In this document: positions 51,223-59,993 of the stretch, piece after piece
Layout of the letters: the number at the start of each line of letters is the position of its first letter
Position numbering within the stretch: the first letter of the stretch is position 1
Origin: DTFZ01 sp050260375
GTDB taxonomy: Bacteria; Bacillota; Clostridia; Christensenellales; SZUA-584
DNA length: 64,000 nt
Direction: 5' to 3'
Assembly: GCA_050260375.1 (NCBI GenBank)
Contig: JBLNCA010000037.1
Coordinates: 62,001 to 126,000, forward strand
Made by a program: the position numbers and the translations under genes
The notes under the pieces: generated by a model
The model's database searches: none
What the model saw: the letters and a program-made list of their open reading frames with translations, nothing else
Told to the model about the DNA's origin: nothing

Positions 51223-52032
51223 TCAAGCGCGAACGAACCTTGGCTTTTCGTCGCTTTCCTCATTCAGCATGGCGCCTATGTCCAATACATCCTCCATATA
51301 GTGCCAACCTTTTTTATCCTTGATGTATTCCGCCGCCACGAGTGCGCCGCTGGCAAAAGCCCTGCGGGAAAACGATTCATGCGATATGGAAAGGCGCTCG
51401 CATTCTCCCGCAGCCACCACCTCATGGATGCCTATATATCCGCCCGCTCTGACAGAGTTGATAGGAACTCTGCAGGAGCTTAACGGCAGATCCCTTTCCA
51501 GCGATTCGGCTATTCTTTTAGCCGTGCCGGAAGGAATATCGTGCTTTTTATTATGGTGTATTTCAGTTATCTGGTAGTCGAAAAAGGGCAATGCGCGTGC
51601 AACGGTTTTAAGAAGCGACATCAGTACGTTGATGCCGAGTGTTACGTTGGGCGCGTATACGATACCCAGCTTATGGCTCCAGGCAAGTTTTATCATCCAG
51701 TCAATATCTTCATCTGAAAATCCTGTTGTGCATATTACTGCAGGCGTGCCGTGATTTTTGCACGCATTCAGCAGCATCATACTCGCAGCCGGATTGGAAA
51801 AGTCGATTACAACGTCTACCTTTGTTTCACTAAGAACACGGTCAGCCTCTGATATTTCCGTGGCATATATGCCGGATTCGCTCATCTGTGCGAGCAGACC
51901 TATGTCTTTGCCTCTTTTTTCGCTGTTGTTTTTGCAAAAAGCGGCAACGATCTTGAAATTATCCATTTCGCGTACCGTGCGAATAACTTCTATTCCGGCA
52001 CGGCCGATCCCGCATAAAGCTAAGTTGATCAT
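51223..52032 (-). CDS. dapB: 4-hydroxy-tetrahydrodipicolinate reductase
   Basis: NAD(P)H-dependent reduction in the diaminopimelate/lysine pathway. Seen: 269 residues; dinucleotide-binding start MINLALCGIGRAGIEVI (GIGRAG where most DapB have GAxGRMG); DVVIDFSNPAAS; the TGFSDED segment; the active-site motif EIHHNKKHDIPSGTA; and a C-terminal SFSRRAFASGALVAAEYIKD. The ATG at 52032 follows GGAGG by 7 nt; the frame extends upstream but through the leader terminator. It is a single gene under a c-di-AMP riboswitch. DapB uses the same DapA product that dipicolinate synthase draws on in sporulation. Confidence 0.93.
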   Translation of the reverse strand: MINLALCGIGRAGIEVIRTVREMDNFKIVAAFCKNNSEKRGKDIGLLAQMSESGIYATEISEADRVLSETKVDVVIDFSNPAASMMLLNACKNHGTPAVICTTGFSDEDIDWMIKLAWSHKLGIVYAPNVTLGINVLMSLLKTVARALPFFDYQITEIHHNKKHDIPSGTAKRIAESLERDLPLSSCRVPINSVRAGGYIGIHEVVAAGECERLSISHESFSRRAFASGALVAAEYIKDKKGWHYMEDVLDIGAMLNEESDEKPRFVRA

Positions 52033-52118
52033 TATACTACCTCCTTCTTCTGATACTAAGCGCTTTTTATTCGGCTTCGTTGCTGAAATGAGGAACTTAA
52101 TATCGTGGATTCGCGAAT

Positions 52119-52146
52119 AAAAAAGCGCTCGCGGATCCGCAAGCGC
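52119..52146 (-). terminator. Riboswitch-controlled terminator before dapB
   Basis: On the minus strand GCGCTTGCGGATCCGCGAGC with its closing GC and six T forms a near-perfect hairpin between the aptamer and the dapB start. It is the likely expression platform. Confidence 0.85.
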
Positions 52147-52177
52147 CGGGTAAATACTTAAAGAAATTAAAATATTC

Positions 52178-52300
52178 CCTATCAACGCTTACGAGATTAG
52201 CTGTCGGGTTCGGGTTGAAAGGTACCCTACCGAAAAATCGGATTCACCCCAAGGTATGGTTCTCCCGTTCCTCCCTTGAAGAGGATTCAGCAAACTATTT
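52178..52300 (-). ncRNA. c-di-AMP riboswitch (ydaO/yuaA type) of dapB
   Basis: Read on the minus strand, the leader holds the conserved blocks of the ydaO class in order: GAATCCTCTTCAAGGGAGG with ACGGGAGAACCA; TTGGGGTGAATCC (52252-52240); GGTAGGG; AACCCGAACCC (52216-52206); and GACAGCTAATCTCGTAAGCG (52205-52186). It starts just after a consensus promoter and is followed by an intrinsic terminator. Known members are genetic off-switches: bound c-di-AMP favours termination. The class match is by eye; a covariance-model search would settle the boundaries. Confidence 0.85.
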
Positions 52301-52308
52301 CCAAGTCC

Positions 52309-52337
52309 ATTATAACCGTTAATTAATTATATGTCAA
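52309..52337 (-). promoter_or_regulatory. Consensus sigma-A promoter of the dapB leader
   Basis: On the minus strand TTGACA (52337-52332), 17 nt, TATAAT (52314-52309): a perfect consensus pair. Confidence 0.92.
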
Positions 52338-52575
52338 TCGGCAAAAAAATATTCAATTGGCCGCAGATGCTCAATTGCCGGGATGTTAACTAACCTTAAA
52401 AAATGCACGAAGCTGGAGCAAGACGCCTATGTAGCGCAAAAAAGGTTTAATGGGGATAATTGTATTATGTACCTGTATATGATAAGCTGTAAATAGCAAA
52501 CGTTAACCATCTTATCTATGACAATCAACTGCAAATCGTGATTTTTCACCACGGACGGACAGAACGTATATTTAC

Positions 52576-52730
52576 GGGGCCCCCATCAAGCCGTTAGGCT
52601 TGATGGGGTGTAAACACGGGGTCCCCATAAAGCAAAGCTTTATGGGGTGAAAGACGGGGCCCCCGGCAAGCCATGAGGCTTTATGGGGTGAAAAAACGGG
52701 CCCCCGGCAAGCCGTGAGGCTTTATGGGGT
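52576..52730 (+). repeat. Array of four palindromic repeat units upstream of the zinc-ribbon gene
   Basis: Units start at 52576, 52618, 52656 and 52698. Arms: CATCAAG/CTTGATG (perfect), ATAAAG/CTTTAT (perfect, short loop), and two GGCAAG/CTTTAT units with imperfect pairing. Cores read GGGGCCCCC, GGGGTCCCC, GGGGCCCCC and GGGCCCCC. The array ends 44 bp before the next start codon. Between the dapB promoter and the array (52338-52570) nothing was recognised. Confidence 0.88.
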
Positions 52731-52774
52731 GTAAATACTGAGTGTAAATATGTCAGGTGAAAGGAGTATCTCTT

Positions 52775-54010
52775 ATGTATTGCAGAAACTGCGGAGCTAA
52801 AGCCGCGGATGAGGCGGCCTTTTGTGAGGCGTGTGGTTCGCGTATTATGCCGCCCCCGGAAGTTATGACAGGCGAGCCGCAATACGAGCCGGCAGCATTT
52901 GACCCGATAAAAAAGAAAAAGACAAGGCGCATACTTGTTATCGTCTCTGCAGGAATACTGGTTGCGGCATGCGCGATACTGATACCAGTATTTATTCAAA
53001 GCGCATTGGAGGCTGGGTATAAAGACGCGCTTGCGCTTCTTGATTCCGGCAGCCTCTCTGAGGCCAAGGACGGGTTTGTAAAGCTAGGCGGTTATAAAGA
53101 CTCAAAGGAGATGGCTCAGGAATGTCAGAACAGGATTGATTACAACGACGCGGACGCCCTTATGAAGTCAGGCGATTACGCCGCGGCAAAAAAAATATAC
53201 GAAAAGCTTGGCGGTTATAAGGAGTCCGATTCTCTGGCAGCCGAATGTCAGAACACTTTGGATTACAACGCCGCCGTCGCGCTCATGGACGCCGGAAAAA
53301 ACGAGGAAGCGCTAAATGCATTCCTTAAGCTCGGCAAATATTTCGATTCCGCGGATATGGCGGCGGAGTGCCAAAGCAGGCTGGATTATGCGGCGGCTTC
53401 TGCACTTATGGACAGCGGCGATGTTAAGGCCGCTTTAGAGATGTTCGATAAGCTTGGCAGCTATCAGGACTCTAAAAAACTGGCTGCGGAGTGCCAAAAC
53501 AGGCTGGATTACGCTTCCGCGGAGGACGCGCTTAACAACGGCGATTATTATTCGGCATACGTCATATTTAAAAGACTCTATGGCTACAGCGATTCCGCAG
53601 AGCGCGCCGAAAGCTGCATTCAGCCCTCTCCCGAAAACGGAGAGATGTACAGAAATCCGGATTACAGCGCTAAGAAGCGCCCGCTTACCATTAAGACCCC
53701 GGACGACGGGCTTTCAACGTATATGAAAGTATATTCCGATGACGGCACGCTCGTATCCACGCTATTCATACTTTCCGGGAAGAAAGTGAAAATAAAGCTT
53801 CCCAGCGGCACTTATATGTTTAACGTCGCGTATGGCACGAACTGATTTGGGCCGGACGATATGTTCGGCGACGAGGGCTCATATTATTCGATTAGGTTTG
53901 AGAATTACCTGGATACATGGGCGCTTGAGCCGGGCTATATTTATACGCTCGAATTAAGGGTGAGTTCCGGGGGATTTGGCGGCATGCCGGAGAACAGAGA
54001 GGACTTTTAA
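52775..54010 (+). pseudogene. Zinc-ribbon membrane protein with five repeats, interrupted by an in-frame TGA
   Basis: The intact part runs to a TGA at 53843-53845 (356 residues). Seen: N-terminal zinc ribbon (CRNCG ... CEACGSR, residues 3-23), one membrane helix (about 52-74), five 42-45-residue repeats of the type ALMDSGDVKAALEMFDKLG followed by YQDSKKLAAECQNRLDYA, then a beta-rich domain. Reading through the TGA stays in frame for 54 more codons to TAA at 54008, and the peptide continues sensibly: GTN, stop, FGPDDMFGDEGSYYS. Related domains, as I recall them, have Trp at that point, so TGG to TGA is likely. Either a recent nonsense mutation or a read-through protein. The ATG at 52775 has AAGGAG upstream. 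Confidence 0.75.
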
Positions 54011-54133
54011 CAGCCGGGGCTAGATAAAGCCGCAGCCGGTATTCTTTGAGCCTGCCAAACATAAAAGTTTGTTATGAACCAAAAGCAGAACATTTGGCAA
54101 TAATAAATTTGAAAATTATGTTGGAGGGGCAAT

Positions 54134-55330
54134 ATGAGCGAATTGATAAATAACAGGGAACACAGGCGCAACGTATTAAAGCAACTGATAGGCGAGCTTC
54201 ACAACGGGAAGAGCGTGGAGGAAGTAAAGCAAAAGTTTGCCGAAACGTTCGAGGGCGTGTCGGCGTCTGAGGTATCGGAAGTGGAGCAGGCGCTTATAAT
54301 GGACGGAATGCCGGTATCGGAGGTGCAGCGGCTGTGCGACGTACATGCCGCGGTGTTCAAGGGCTCGATAGAGGATATACATAAATCGCAAACAGGAGTA
54401 AAAGGGCATCCCGCGGATATAATGAAGCAGGAAAACCGCGCAATAGAAAAGCTGATAGCCGTTCAAATTAAGCCTGATTTAAAAAAGCTTGACGAAGGAA
54501 CTCTGAGCCTGGAAGCGCTGAAGAACGACTTGAACCAGCTTTGGCAGGTTGACATCCACTATATGAAAAAAGAGAATGTTTTGTTCCCTTACCTTGAGAA
54601 GTACGGCATAACCGCGCCTCCCAAAGTGATGTGGGGAGTAGACGACGAGATAAGAGGGCTCATCAAAAAGGCCAGGGGCATGGCCGAAGCGGGGGATACA
54701 GCAAATATAAAAGCGGTTATCGAAGAGGCCGTCGCTAAAATAACCGAGATGATTTTCAAGGAAGAGAATATACTACTGCCAATGATGATGGAAACTTTAA
54801 CGCCCGACGAGTGGAAGCGCATAGCCGAAGAGAGCAGGGACTTAGGCTATTGCCTCATTGACGACGCGCCCGAAATGGAGCAGCCCGCGGCAGAGGAACC
54901 AGTGCAGCCAGCGGAGGAAGGAATCGTGTTCCCCACGGGGAGTTTGAATCCGGGCGAGATAACGGCGATTCTCAATACGCTTCCGTTTGACCTGACGTTT
55001 GTGGACAGCGAAGGGACGGTCAAATACTTCTCACAGGGCAAGGATAGGATATTTCCGCGTACAAAAGCGGTGATAGGCAGGAACGTGACAAACTGCCATC
55101 CGCCCGCGAGCGTGCATATCGTGGAAAGCGTAGTTGCCGAATTGAAGAGCGGCGCTAAAGAACACGAGGATTTTTGGATAAGGATAGGGGAGAGGTTCGT
55201 GCATATAAGATACTATGCCGTGCGCGGAGAAAAAGGCGAATACCTGGGCACGCTGGAAGTAACGCAGGACATCGCTCCTATACAGGCGATTAAGGGCGAG
55301 AAAAGGCTGATGAGCAGCAGCGAAAATTGA
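54134..55330 (+). CDS. DUF438, hemerythrin-like and PAS domain protein
   Basis: Seen: 398 residues in three parts: DUF438 (about 10-75, LKQLIGELHNGKSVEEVKQK), a hemerythrin HHE-type helical bundle (about 90-235, with HPADIMKQENRAIEKLI, QVDIHYMKKENVLFPYLEKYG and FKEENILLPMM supplying His/Glu ligands), an acidic Pro-rich linker, and a PAS domain (about 275-385, LPFDLTFVDSEGTVKYFSQG, GRNVTNCHPPASV). It is cytosolic. Such proteins are thought to sense oxygen, nitric oxide or redox state through a di-iron site; no enzyme output is attached. GGAGGGG precedes the ATG. The last bases approach the convergent YihY gene (19 nt gap) with no terminator seen. Confidence 0.9.
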   Translation: MSELINNREHRRNVLKQLIGELHNGKSVEEVKQKFAETFEGVSASEVSEVEQALIMDGMPVSEVQRLCDVHAAVFKGSIEDIHKSQTGVKGHPADIMKQENRAIEKLIAVQIKPDLKKLDEGTLSLEALKNDLNQLWQVDIHYMKKENVLFPYLEKYGITAPPKVMWGVDDEIRGLIKKARGMAEAGDTANIKAVIEEAVAKITEMIFKEENILLPMMMETLTPDEWKRIAEESRDLGYCLIDDAPEMEQPAAEEPVQPAEEGIVFPTGSLNPGEITAILNTLPFDLTFVDSEGTVKYFSQGKDRIFPRTKAVIGRNVTNCHPPASVHIVESVVAELKSGAKEHEDFWIRIGERFVHIRYYAVRGEKGEYLGTLEVTQDIAPIQAIKGEKRLMSSSEN

Positions 55331-55349
55331 AAACGGAATGTCGCGCTTT

Positions 55350-56264
55350 TCATTTGCCGCGGGTATGTTTATGCTTAAGCCTTCTTTTTAACCAGGCGGG
55401 AAGCATGGCGGGGTTTTCATATTTTTCAACGTTCATGTTGCTGCGAAAATACGTAAAAGTCGCGTTCATTTCTCCGCCTATCATTATGATAACGCAGCTT
55501 ATATATATCCATATGAGGAGTATTATTATGCCGCCTATGCTGCCGTATACTCTCGTAAAGCCTGAAATGTTGGCGGCGTAAAACGAAAACAGCAGCGAAG
55601 TCACTATCCAGCCAGCGGTGGAAAATACGGCGCCGGGCAGCGCTTCCTTTACCTTGACGCCGCAGCAGGGTACGCATGTGTAAACAAGGGTGAATATTAC
55701 AAACGTTAACGCTATAGGAACGGCGTACCTTAATATTACCCAAAGCTCTAAAAACGCCTGCGGAAAAGCAAAGAAGCCGGATAAAAATTCGCCTATCAGG
55801 CTGCCGAATATAATGGACAGAAGCGTTATTATCACCAGCAAAGCCATGCCTATTGTAAACACTATAGACATGACTGTCATCTTAAAAAACGAGCGGCTTT
55901 CTTTTTTGTCGTAAGCTTTATTTAAGCCTTTGCTCAGCGCGCCTATGCCGCGGGACGAACCCCAGACGGTAACAACGGCACTTAGCGAAAGAAGCGCAGT
56001 ACTTTTTGCGTTTATCATCTCGCTTATTACTTCCGCTATAAACGCGCCCGCATCGCCCGGCATGAATTTAACAATGTGTTCGGTAAACTCAGCAACCGGG
56101 ATTGGCAAAGCGCTTGCCACGCTCAGCAAAAACAGCAGAAAAGGGAACAGTGACATAAGCAATGAAAAGGAAAGCTGGGCGCTAAGCGACGATATGTCGT
56201 CGTCGCGAAAGCGTATATACAGCTGTATAAAAAACTTTTTAAAGCTTAATTTCGTCTCAATCAC
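55350..56264 (-). CDS. YihY/BrkB-family membrane protein
   Basis: Integral membrane protein of unknown function (once misnamed ribonuclease BN). Seen: 304 residues, six membrane helices, the N-terminal DDDISSLSAQLSFSLLMSLFPFLLF pattern (Ala/Ser-Tyr/Leu-Phe in the family), a VTVWGSSRGIGALSKGLNKAYD segment and the C-terminal YGSIGGIIILLIWIYISCVIIMIGGEMNA signature (written here as YGSIGGIIILLIW and IGGEMNA), then a basic tail. The start is taken as GTG at 56264; GGAG overlaps it, so the true start is uncertain. The gap 56265-56400 holds nothing recognised. Confidence 0.9.
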   Translation of the reverse strand: MIETKLSFKKFFIQLYIRFRDDDISSLSAQLSFSLLMSLFPFLLFLLSVASALPIPVAEFTEHIVKFMPGDAGAFIAEVISEMINAKSTALLSLSAVVTVWGSSRGIGALSKGLNKAYDKKESRSFFKMTVMSIVFTIGMALLVIITLLSIIFGSLIGEFLSGFFAFPQAFLELWVILRYAVPIALTFVIFTLVYTCVPCCGVKVKEALPGAVFSTAGWIVTSLLFSFYAANISGFTRVYGSIGGIIILLIWIYISCVIIMIGGEMNATFTYFRSNMNVEKYENPAMLPAWLKRRLKHKHTRGK

Positions 56265-56400
56265 TCCATAAGAATAAAGCAGGTTTACATTACTTATTCT
56301 TAATGGACAGCCCGGCGATTAAACGTTTTTTATGCAATTGCAAAAAATTCAATTGTTAAACGGATAAATAAGGAAAACGAATAAAAGCTAGAGCAATTTT

Positions 56401-57474
56401 TTAGTTGTTTATGACTTCCTGGACCGTGATGTTAAGGGCTTCGCGATCGTTGGAAAGATCGATGTAGCGGTCGGTGGGCTTGCCCTTGACGATAAGTTTT
56501 ACCACCGGACGAAGGCTGGCCCATTCGTTATTCTGCACGACGATGCCTATCTCTCCCGTACTGAGCCTTATACACGTGCCGACAGGGTAGGGCGCTATCT
56601 TCCTTGTCAGAGCCGAAACCACCTCGGGGTCAAACATGGTGTTGTACCCGCCCATTATATACTCAATAACCTCGGAAGGGGGCATGGCTTTGCGGTACGG
56701 ACGGTCGGACATTAATGCGTCGTAAACATCGGCTAAGCAAACTATGCGGCTGTATTTGTGTATTTCTTCCCCCGAGATACCGTTCGGGTATCCGGAGCCG
56801 TCATATTTTTCATGGTGCTGCAGCGAGGCGATCCTCGAGTTTTCCGAAATGTCGAAATAATCGCAAAGGTATTTGTAGCCTAATTCGCTGTGCTTTTTAA
56901 TAACTTCGAATTCCTCGGGCGTAAGCTTGCCGGATTTATTGAGTATATCCTTGCTGATGAACATCTTGCCCACGTCGTGTATTATAGCCCCCATAGCGAG
57001 TTCATTTAACGCGGACCTGCTCATATTTAGGGCCGTGCCGATAACAGCGGAAATAACGGTGACGTTTAAACTGTGGCTGTAGGTGTAATCGTCAAACGTG
57101 CGAAGATCGATTGCGTTTATCATAATGTTGCGGTTATGCGAAATCTCGTCCACAATGTCCTCGACCAGCGGCCTTATGGAGCTTATCTTTTTCTTAACGT
57201 TGGAAGACCGGTTATGCTCAACGCTGGTAAAAAGCGATTCTATTTCCTTCTTCGTTTTTACCTTAAGGTCGTGGCTTATGACTTCCTCAATTACAATACC
57301 TTCCGACAGCTCGTCTTCGATATACACGCCCTGAAAGCCGAGCGAAGCTATCTTATGTATAATTGAGGTGTTAAGCACAACGCCTTTGCGCAGCATTACC
57401 CTGTCTTTGGACAATGCAAGGTCTGAAGCGACCTTTTGTCCTGAACGCAGATAATTAACCGGGATAAATCTCAT
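56401..57474 (-). CDS. HD-GYP domain phosphodiesterase
   Basis: Probably hydrolyses cyclic di-GMP. Seen: 357 residues; an N-terminal domain of about 120 residues (GQKVASDLALSKDRVMLRKG, then VYIEDELSEGI) common in clostridial HD-GYP proteins; the HD-GYP core with HSLNVTVIS, IIHDVGKMFI, KKHSELGY, HHEKYDGSGYPNGISGEEI, and CLADVYDALMSDRPYRKAM; and a C-terminal tail domain. All HD and GYP residues are kept. Its start overlaps the cheA stop by 4 nt, so it is translated with the chemotaxis proteins, linking c-di-GMP breakdown to motility. Confidence 0.93.
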   Translation of the reverse strand: MRFIPVNYLRSGQKVASDLALSKDRVMLRKGVVLNTSIIHKIASLGFQGVYIEDELSEGIVIEEVISHDLKVKTKKEIESLFTSVEHNRSSNVKKKISSIRPLVEDIVDEISHNRNIMINAIDLRTFDDYTYSHSLNVTVISAVIGTALNMSRSALNELAMGAIIHDVGKMFISKDILNKSGKLTPEEFEVIKKHSELGYKYLCDYFDISENSRIASLQHHEKYDGSGYPNGISGEEIHKYSRIVCLADVYDALMSDRPYRKAMPPSEVIEYIMGGYNTMFDPEVVSALTRKIAPYPVGTCIRLSTGEIGIVVQNNEWASLRPVVKLIVKGKPTDRYIDLSNDREALNITVQEVINN

Positions 57475-59483
57475 ACCGCAATTCTCTTCTGCTGAAGCAA
57501 CCCGTTGAGGTCAAGTATAAGGCTGATGCTTCCGTCGCCAAGTATTGTGCATCCTGCGATACTCTTGATCTCGCCGAGCGTTCTGGATATATAGGTGGGG
57601 ATAGGCTTAACGACAGTCTGATGTTCGCCGACAAGGTCGTCCACGAACAGGCAGTACGTGTCGAGCTGCGATTCCACCGTAACCAGTATGCCGTCTTCAG
57701 GATTGGTTATCTTGGTGTCTATGCCGAAAACTTTATACAGCCTTACCACGGAGTAGCAGTTTCCGCGGATATATATCATTTCGTTGCCTTCCGGGTCGGA
57801 GAATACGTCGCCTTTAGCGGGCTTGAACGACTCGCGTATGTTGATAAGCGGTATTATGAACGATTCGCTACCCACCGACACCTGCATGCCGTCTATTATA
57901 GCGAGCGTTAAGGGAATGCGTATCTGAACGGTCATGCCCTTGCCGGGCTCGCTGTTTACCGTTAGCGAACCGCCTATCTTTTCTATGTTTTTCATAACGA
58001 CGTCCATGCCCACGCCGCGGCCGGAAAACTCAGTAACTTCTTCCTTCGTCGAAAAACCGGGCGTAAAAATAAGCGAATATACTTCCTTGTCGGTTAATTC
58101 CGCCGCAGGCTTCTTTATAAGGCCTTTTTCCATGCCTTTTTTAATAAGAGCTTCGCGGTTGAGGCCGCGTCCGTCGTCGGAGATAAGTATCATTACGTCG
58201 CCGCCCGTGTTGCGCGCTTCCAGCTTTATTTCGCCGACGGGGTCCTTGCCAAGGCGCTTGCGCTCGGCGGCCGGCTCGAGGCCGTGGTCCATAGAGTTGC
58301 GCACTATATGCATGAGCGGGTCCGAGAGGTTGTCAAGAACGTTTTTATCGAGCTCCGTATCTTCCCCGATTATCGTGAGCCTTGCCTTCTTGCCCACTTT
58401 CGCGGACATGTCGCGTACGATGCGCTCCATCTTATGGAACGTTGCGGATACCGGAACCATGCGTATGGACATGACGATATCCTGCAGCTCGTCGGTTAGC
58501 TTTCTGAGCTGCCGTGAAGCCTTCTCGAAGCTTTCGAGCTTGAGCGCGCATACTTCGGGATTCTTCGTTACGGTCGCTTCCGTGATAACTATCTCTCCTA
58601 CGAGGTCCATAAGCATGTCAAGCTTAGATAAGTTGACGCTCATGTAATTCTGTTTTATCGCGCCCAGAGTATCCGCCTGTTTTTCTTCCGTTTTGCGGGA
58701 CTTTGTCTTTTGTTCGGGCGCGCTGAAAACCGACAGGGCTTCCTGCTCGTCCATCTCCTCAAACTCAAGGCTGCGTATGAAAAACGCTTCGCGTATCTTC
58801 GAGTACAGAGCGTCTTTGGGCTTATCCGACATTATGTAAAACGTAAAGCCGTTCGCTACTATCTCATCGTCGCTGTGTTCTCCAAACAGGTCTTTGGGGA
58901 CCGTAACAAGATTCGAGCACATGCCCTCTAAAGACTTGACAATGCCGAACGCGCGTATATTTTCCATCCTGGAGTCTTTTTCGAAGAAGACTTTGGCTTT
59001 ATAGCAGCGCCCGCCCTCAGCGTTAGAACCCTCGAATGTATATTCGGGCTTTTCTTCCTCCTGCTGCGAAGGCTGCTGTTTTCTGTTCGTCAGAATGTCA
59101 AGAAATTCTTTTATACGGCTTATGATGCCGGAAAGGTCTCCGTCCGGCATGCCGTTGCTCTGAATCTTGGCTATCTCGGATTTTATTGTGTCGAGCGTCT
59201 CGAATGCGAGATCGCTTAATTTGCGGTAATCCTCCTTGCGCGTGCTGTGCTCGCGAAGATAACCGAAAAGATCTTCCATCGCGTGTGAAAGATTCGCTAT
59301 ATTATCAAAGTTCATCATCGCGGACGACCCTTTTATCGTATGCAGTATACGAAAGATCTCCGCGACATGCTCTGCTGAGAACGATTCGTTTTTGTCGCAC
59401 TCCAGCAGCAGCGACTCGAATTTTTCAAGCAGCTGCACGTTCTCATACAGGTATATATCCAGCATTGAATCGTTTGAAGACAT
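57471..59483 (-). CDS. cheA: Chemotaxis histidine kinase CheA
   Basis: Central kinase of chemotaxis. Seen: 670 residues; P1 Hpt domain with the phospho-His 48 in ILHTIKGSSAMM; a P2-type region; P3 dimerisation; P4 kinase with LMHIVRNSMDHGLE, DDGRGLN, FTPGFSTKEEVTEFSGRGVGMDVV (given here in parts as FTPGFSTKEEV and GRGVGMDVV); and P5 CheW-like domain at the end (SESFIIPLINIRESF). The ATG at 59483 has GAAGGG 8-9 nt upstream; 13 further residues would be added by an earlier start without a site. It is followed at once by an HD-GYP gene. No cheW, cheB, cheR or receptor gene is in the window. Confidence 0.95.
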   Translation of the reverse strand: MSSNDSMLDIYLYENVQLLEKFESLLLECDKNESFSAEHVAEIFRILHTIKGSSAMMNFDNIANLSHAMEDLFGYLREHSTRKEDYRKLSDLAFETLDTIKSEIAKIQSNGMPDGDLSGIISRIKEFLDILTNRKQQPSQQEEEKPEYTFEGSNAEGGRCYKAKVFFEKDSRMENIRAFGIVKSLEGMCSNLVTVPKDLFGEHSDDEIVANGFTFYIMSDKPKDALYSKIREAFFIRSLEFEEMDEQEALSVFSAPEQKTKSRKTEEKQADTLGAIKQNYMSVNLSKLDMLMDLVGEIVITEATVTKNPEVCALKLESFEKASRQLRKLTDELQDIVMSIRMVPVSATFHKMERIVRDMSAKVGKKARLTIIGEDTELDKNVLDNLSDPLMHIVRNSMDHGLEPAAERKRLGKDPVGEIKLEARNTGGDVMILISDDGRGLNREALIKKGMEKGLIKKPAAELTDKEVYSLIFTPGFSTKEEVTEFSGRGVGMDVVMKNIEKIGGSLTVNSEPGKGMTVQIRIPLTLAIIDGMQVSVGSESFIIPLINIRESFKPAKGDVFSDPEGNEMIYIRGNCYSVVRLYKVFGIDTKITNPEDGILVTVESQLDTYCLFVDDLVGEHQTVVKPIPTYISRTLGEIKSIAGCTILGDGSISLILDLNGLLQQKRIAV

Positions 59484-59598
59484 GCCAGTTTCCCTTCTTT
59501 TCATTAGACTTTCCGCAATCACGCGGGTTTTTCAGCGGCAATTAAGCCGCCAACATGTTTTACTCCAAATACAACCGAAACGGTTGCTTATTAGCGTA

Positions 59599-59955
59599 TT
59601 AATGCAGATTATTCAAGGCCGCTATCATTGCATCTTCTTTAAACGGCTTGACGATAAACCCTTTTGCGCCTGAAAGCACGGCCTCCCTTACCATGCTCTC
59701 CTGTCCCATAGCGGATATCATTATGATATTGGCGGAAGGATTTATCGCGAGTATCTTCTTGATACTCGTAAGGCCGTCCATCTCCGGCATCGTTATGTCC
59801 ATCGTAACGATGTCGGGGGCCAGTTCCTGAAATTTTGTTATCGCAACCTTACCGTTCTCCGCTTCGCCGACCACTTCGTATCCATGCTTGGTGAGCATAT
59901 TTTTAATCGATACTCTCATGAATGCGGCGTCGTCTACAATCAGCACCCTTTTCAT
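59599..59955 (-). CDS. cheY: Chemotaxis response regulator CheY
   Basis: Single receiver domain that carries the signal to the flagellar motor. Seen: 118 residues; acidic pocket VDDAAFMR, phospho-Asp in IVTMDITMPEMDGL, Thr/Ser in IIMISAMGQE and Lys in GFIVKPF. It lies between cheD and cheA in the same direction. The MSAMGQE and KPFK segments match clostridial/Bacillus CheY. Confidence 0.95.
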   Translation of the reverse strand: MKRVLIVDDAAFMRVSIKNMLTKHGYEVVGEAENGKVAITKFQELAPDIVTMDITMPEMDGLTSIKKILAINPSANIIMISAMGQESMVREAVLSGAKGFIVKPFKEDAMIAALNNLH

Positions 59956-59993
59956 TATTTCCCTCCTAGTTAATATAAACTTATGTCAACTTG

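Noticed and set aside
52033..52185. Extended dapB frame from an upstream ATG
   Set aside because: It runs through the riboswitch terminator; the real start at 52032 has GGAGG at proper distance.
53843..53845. Selenocysteine insertion at the in-frame TGA
   Set aside because: A hairpin follows, but the position looks like a conserved Trp and no selenoprotein family is recognised; a nonsense mutation or read-through is simpler.
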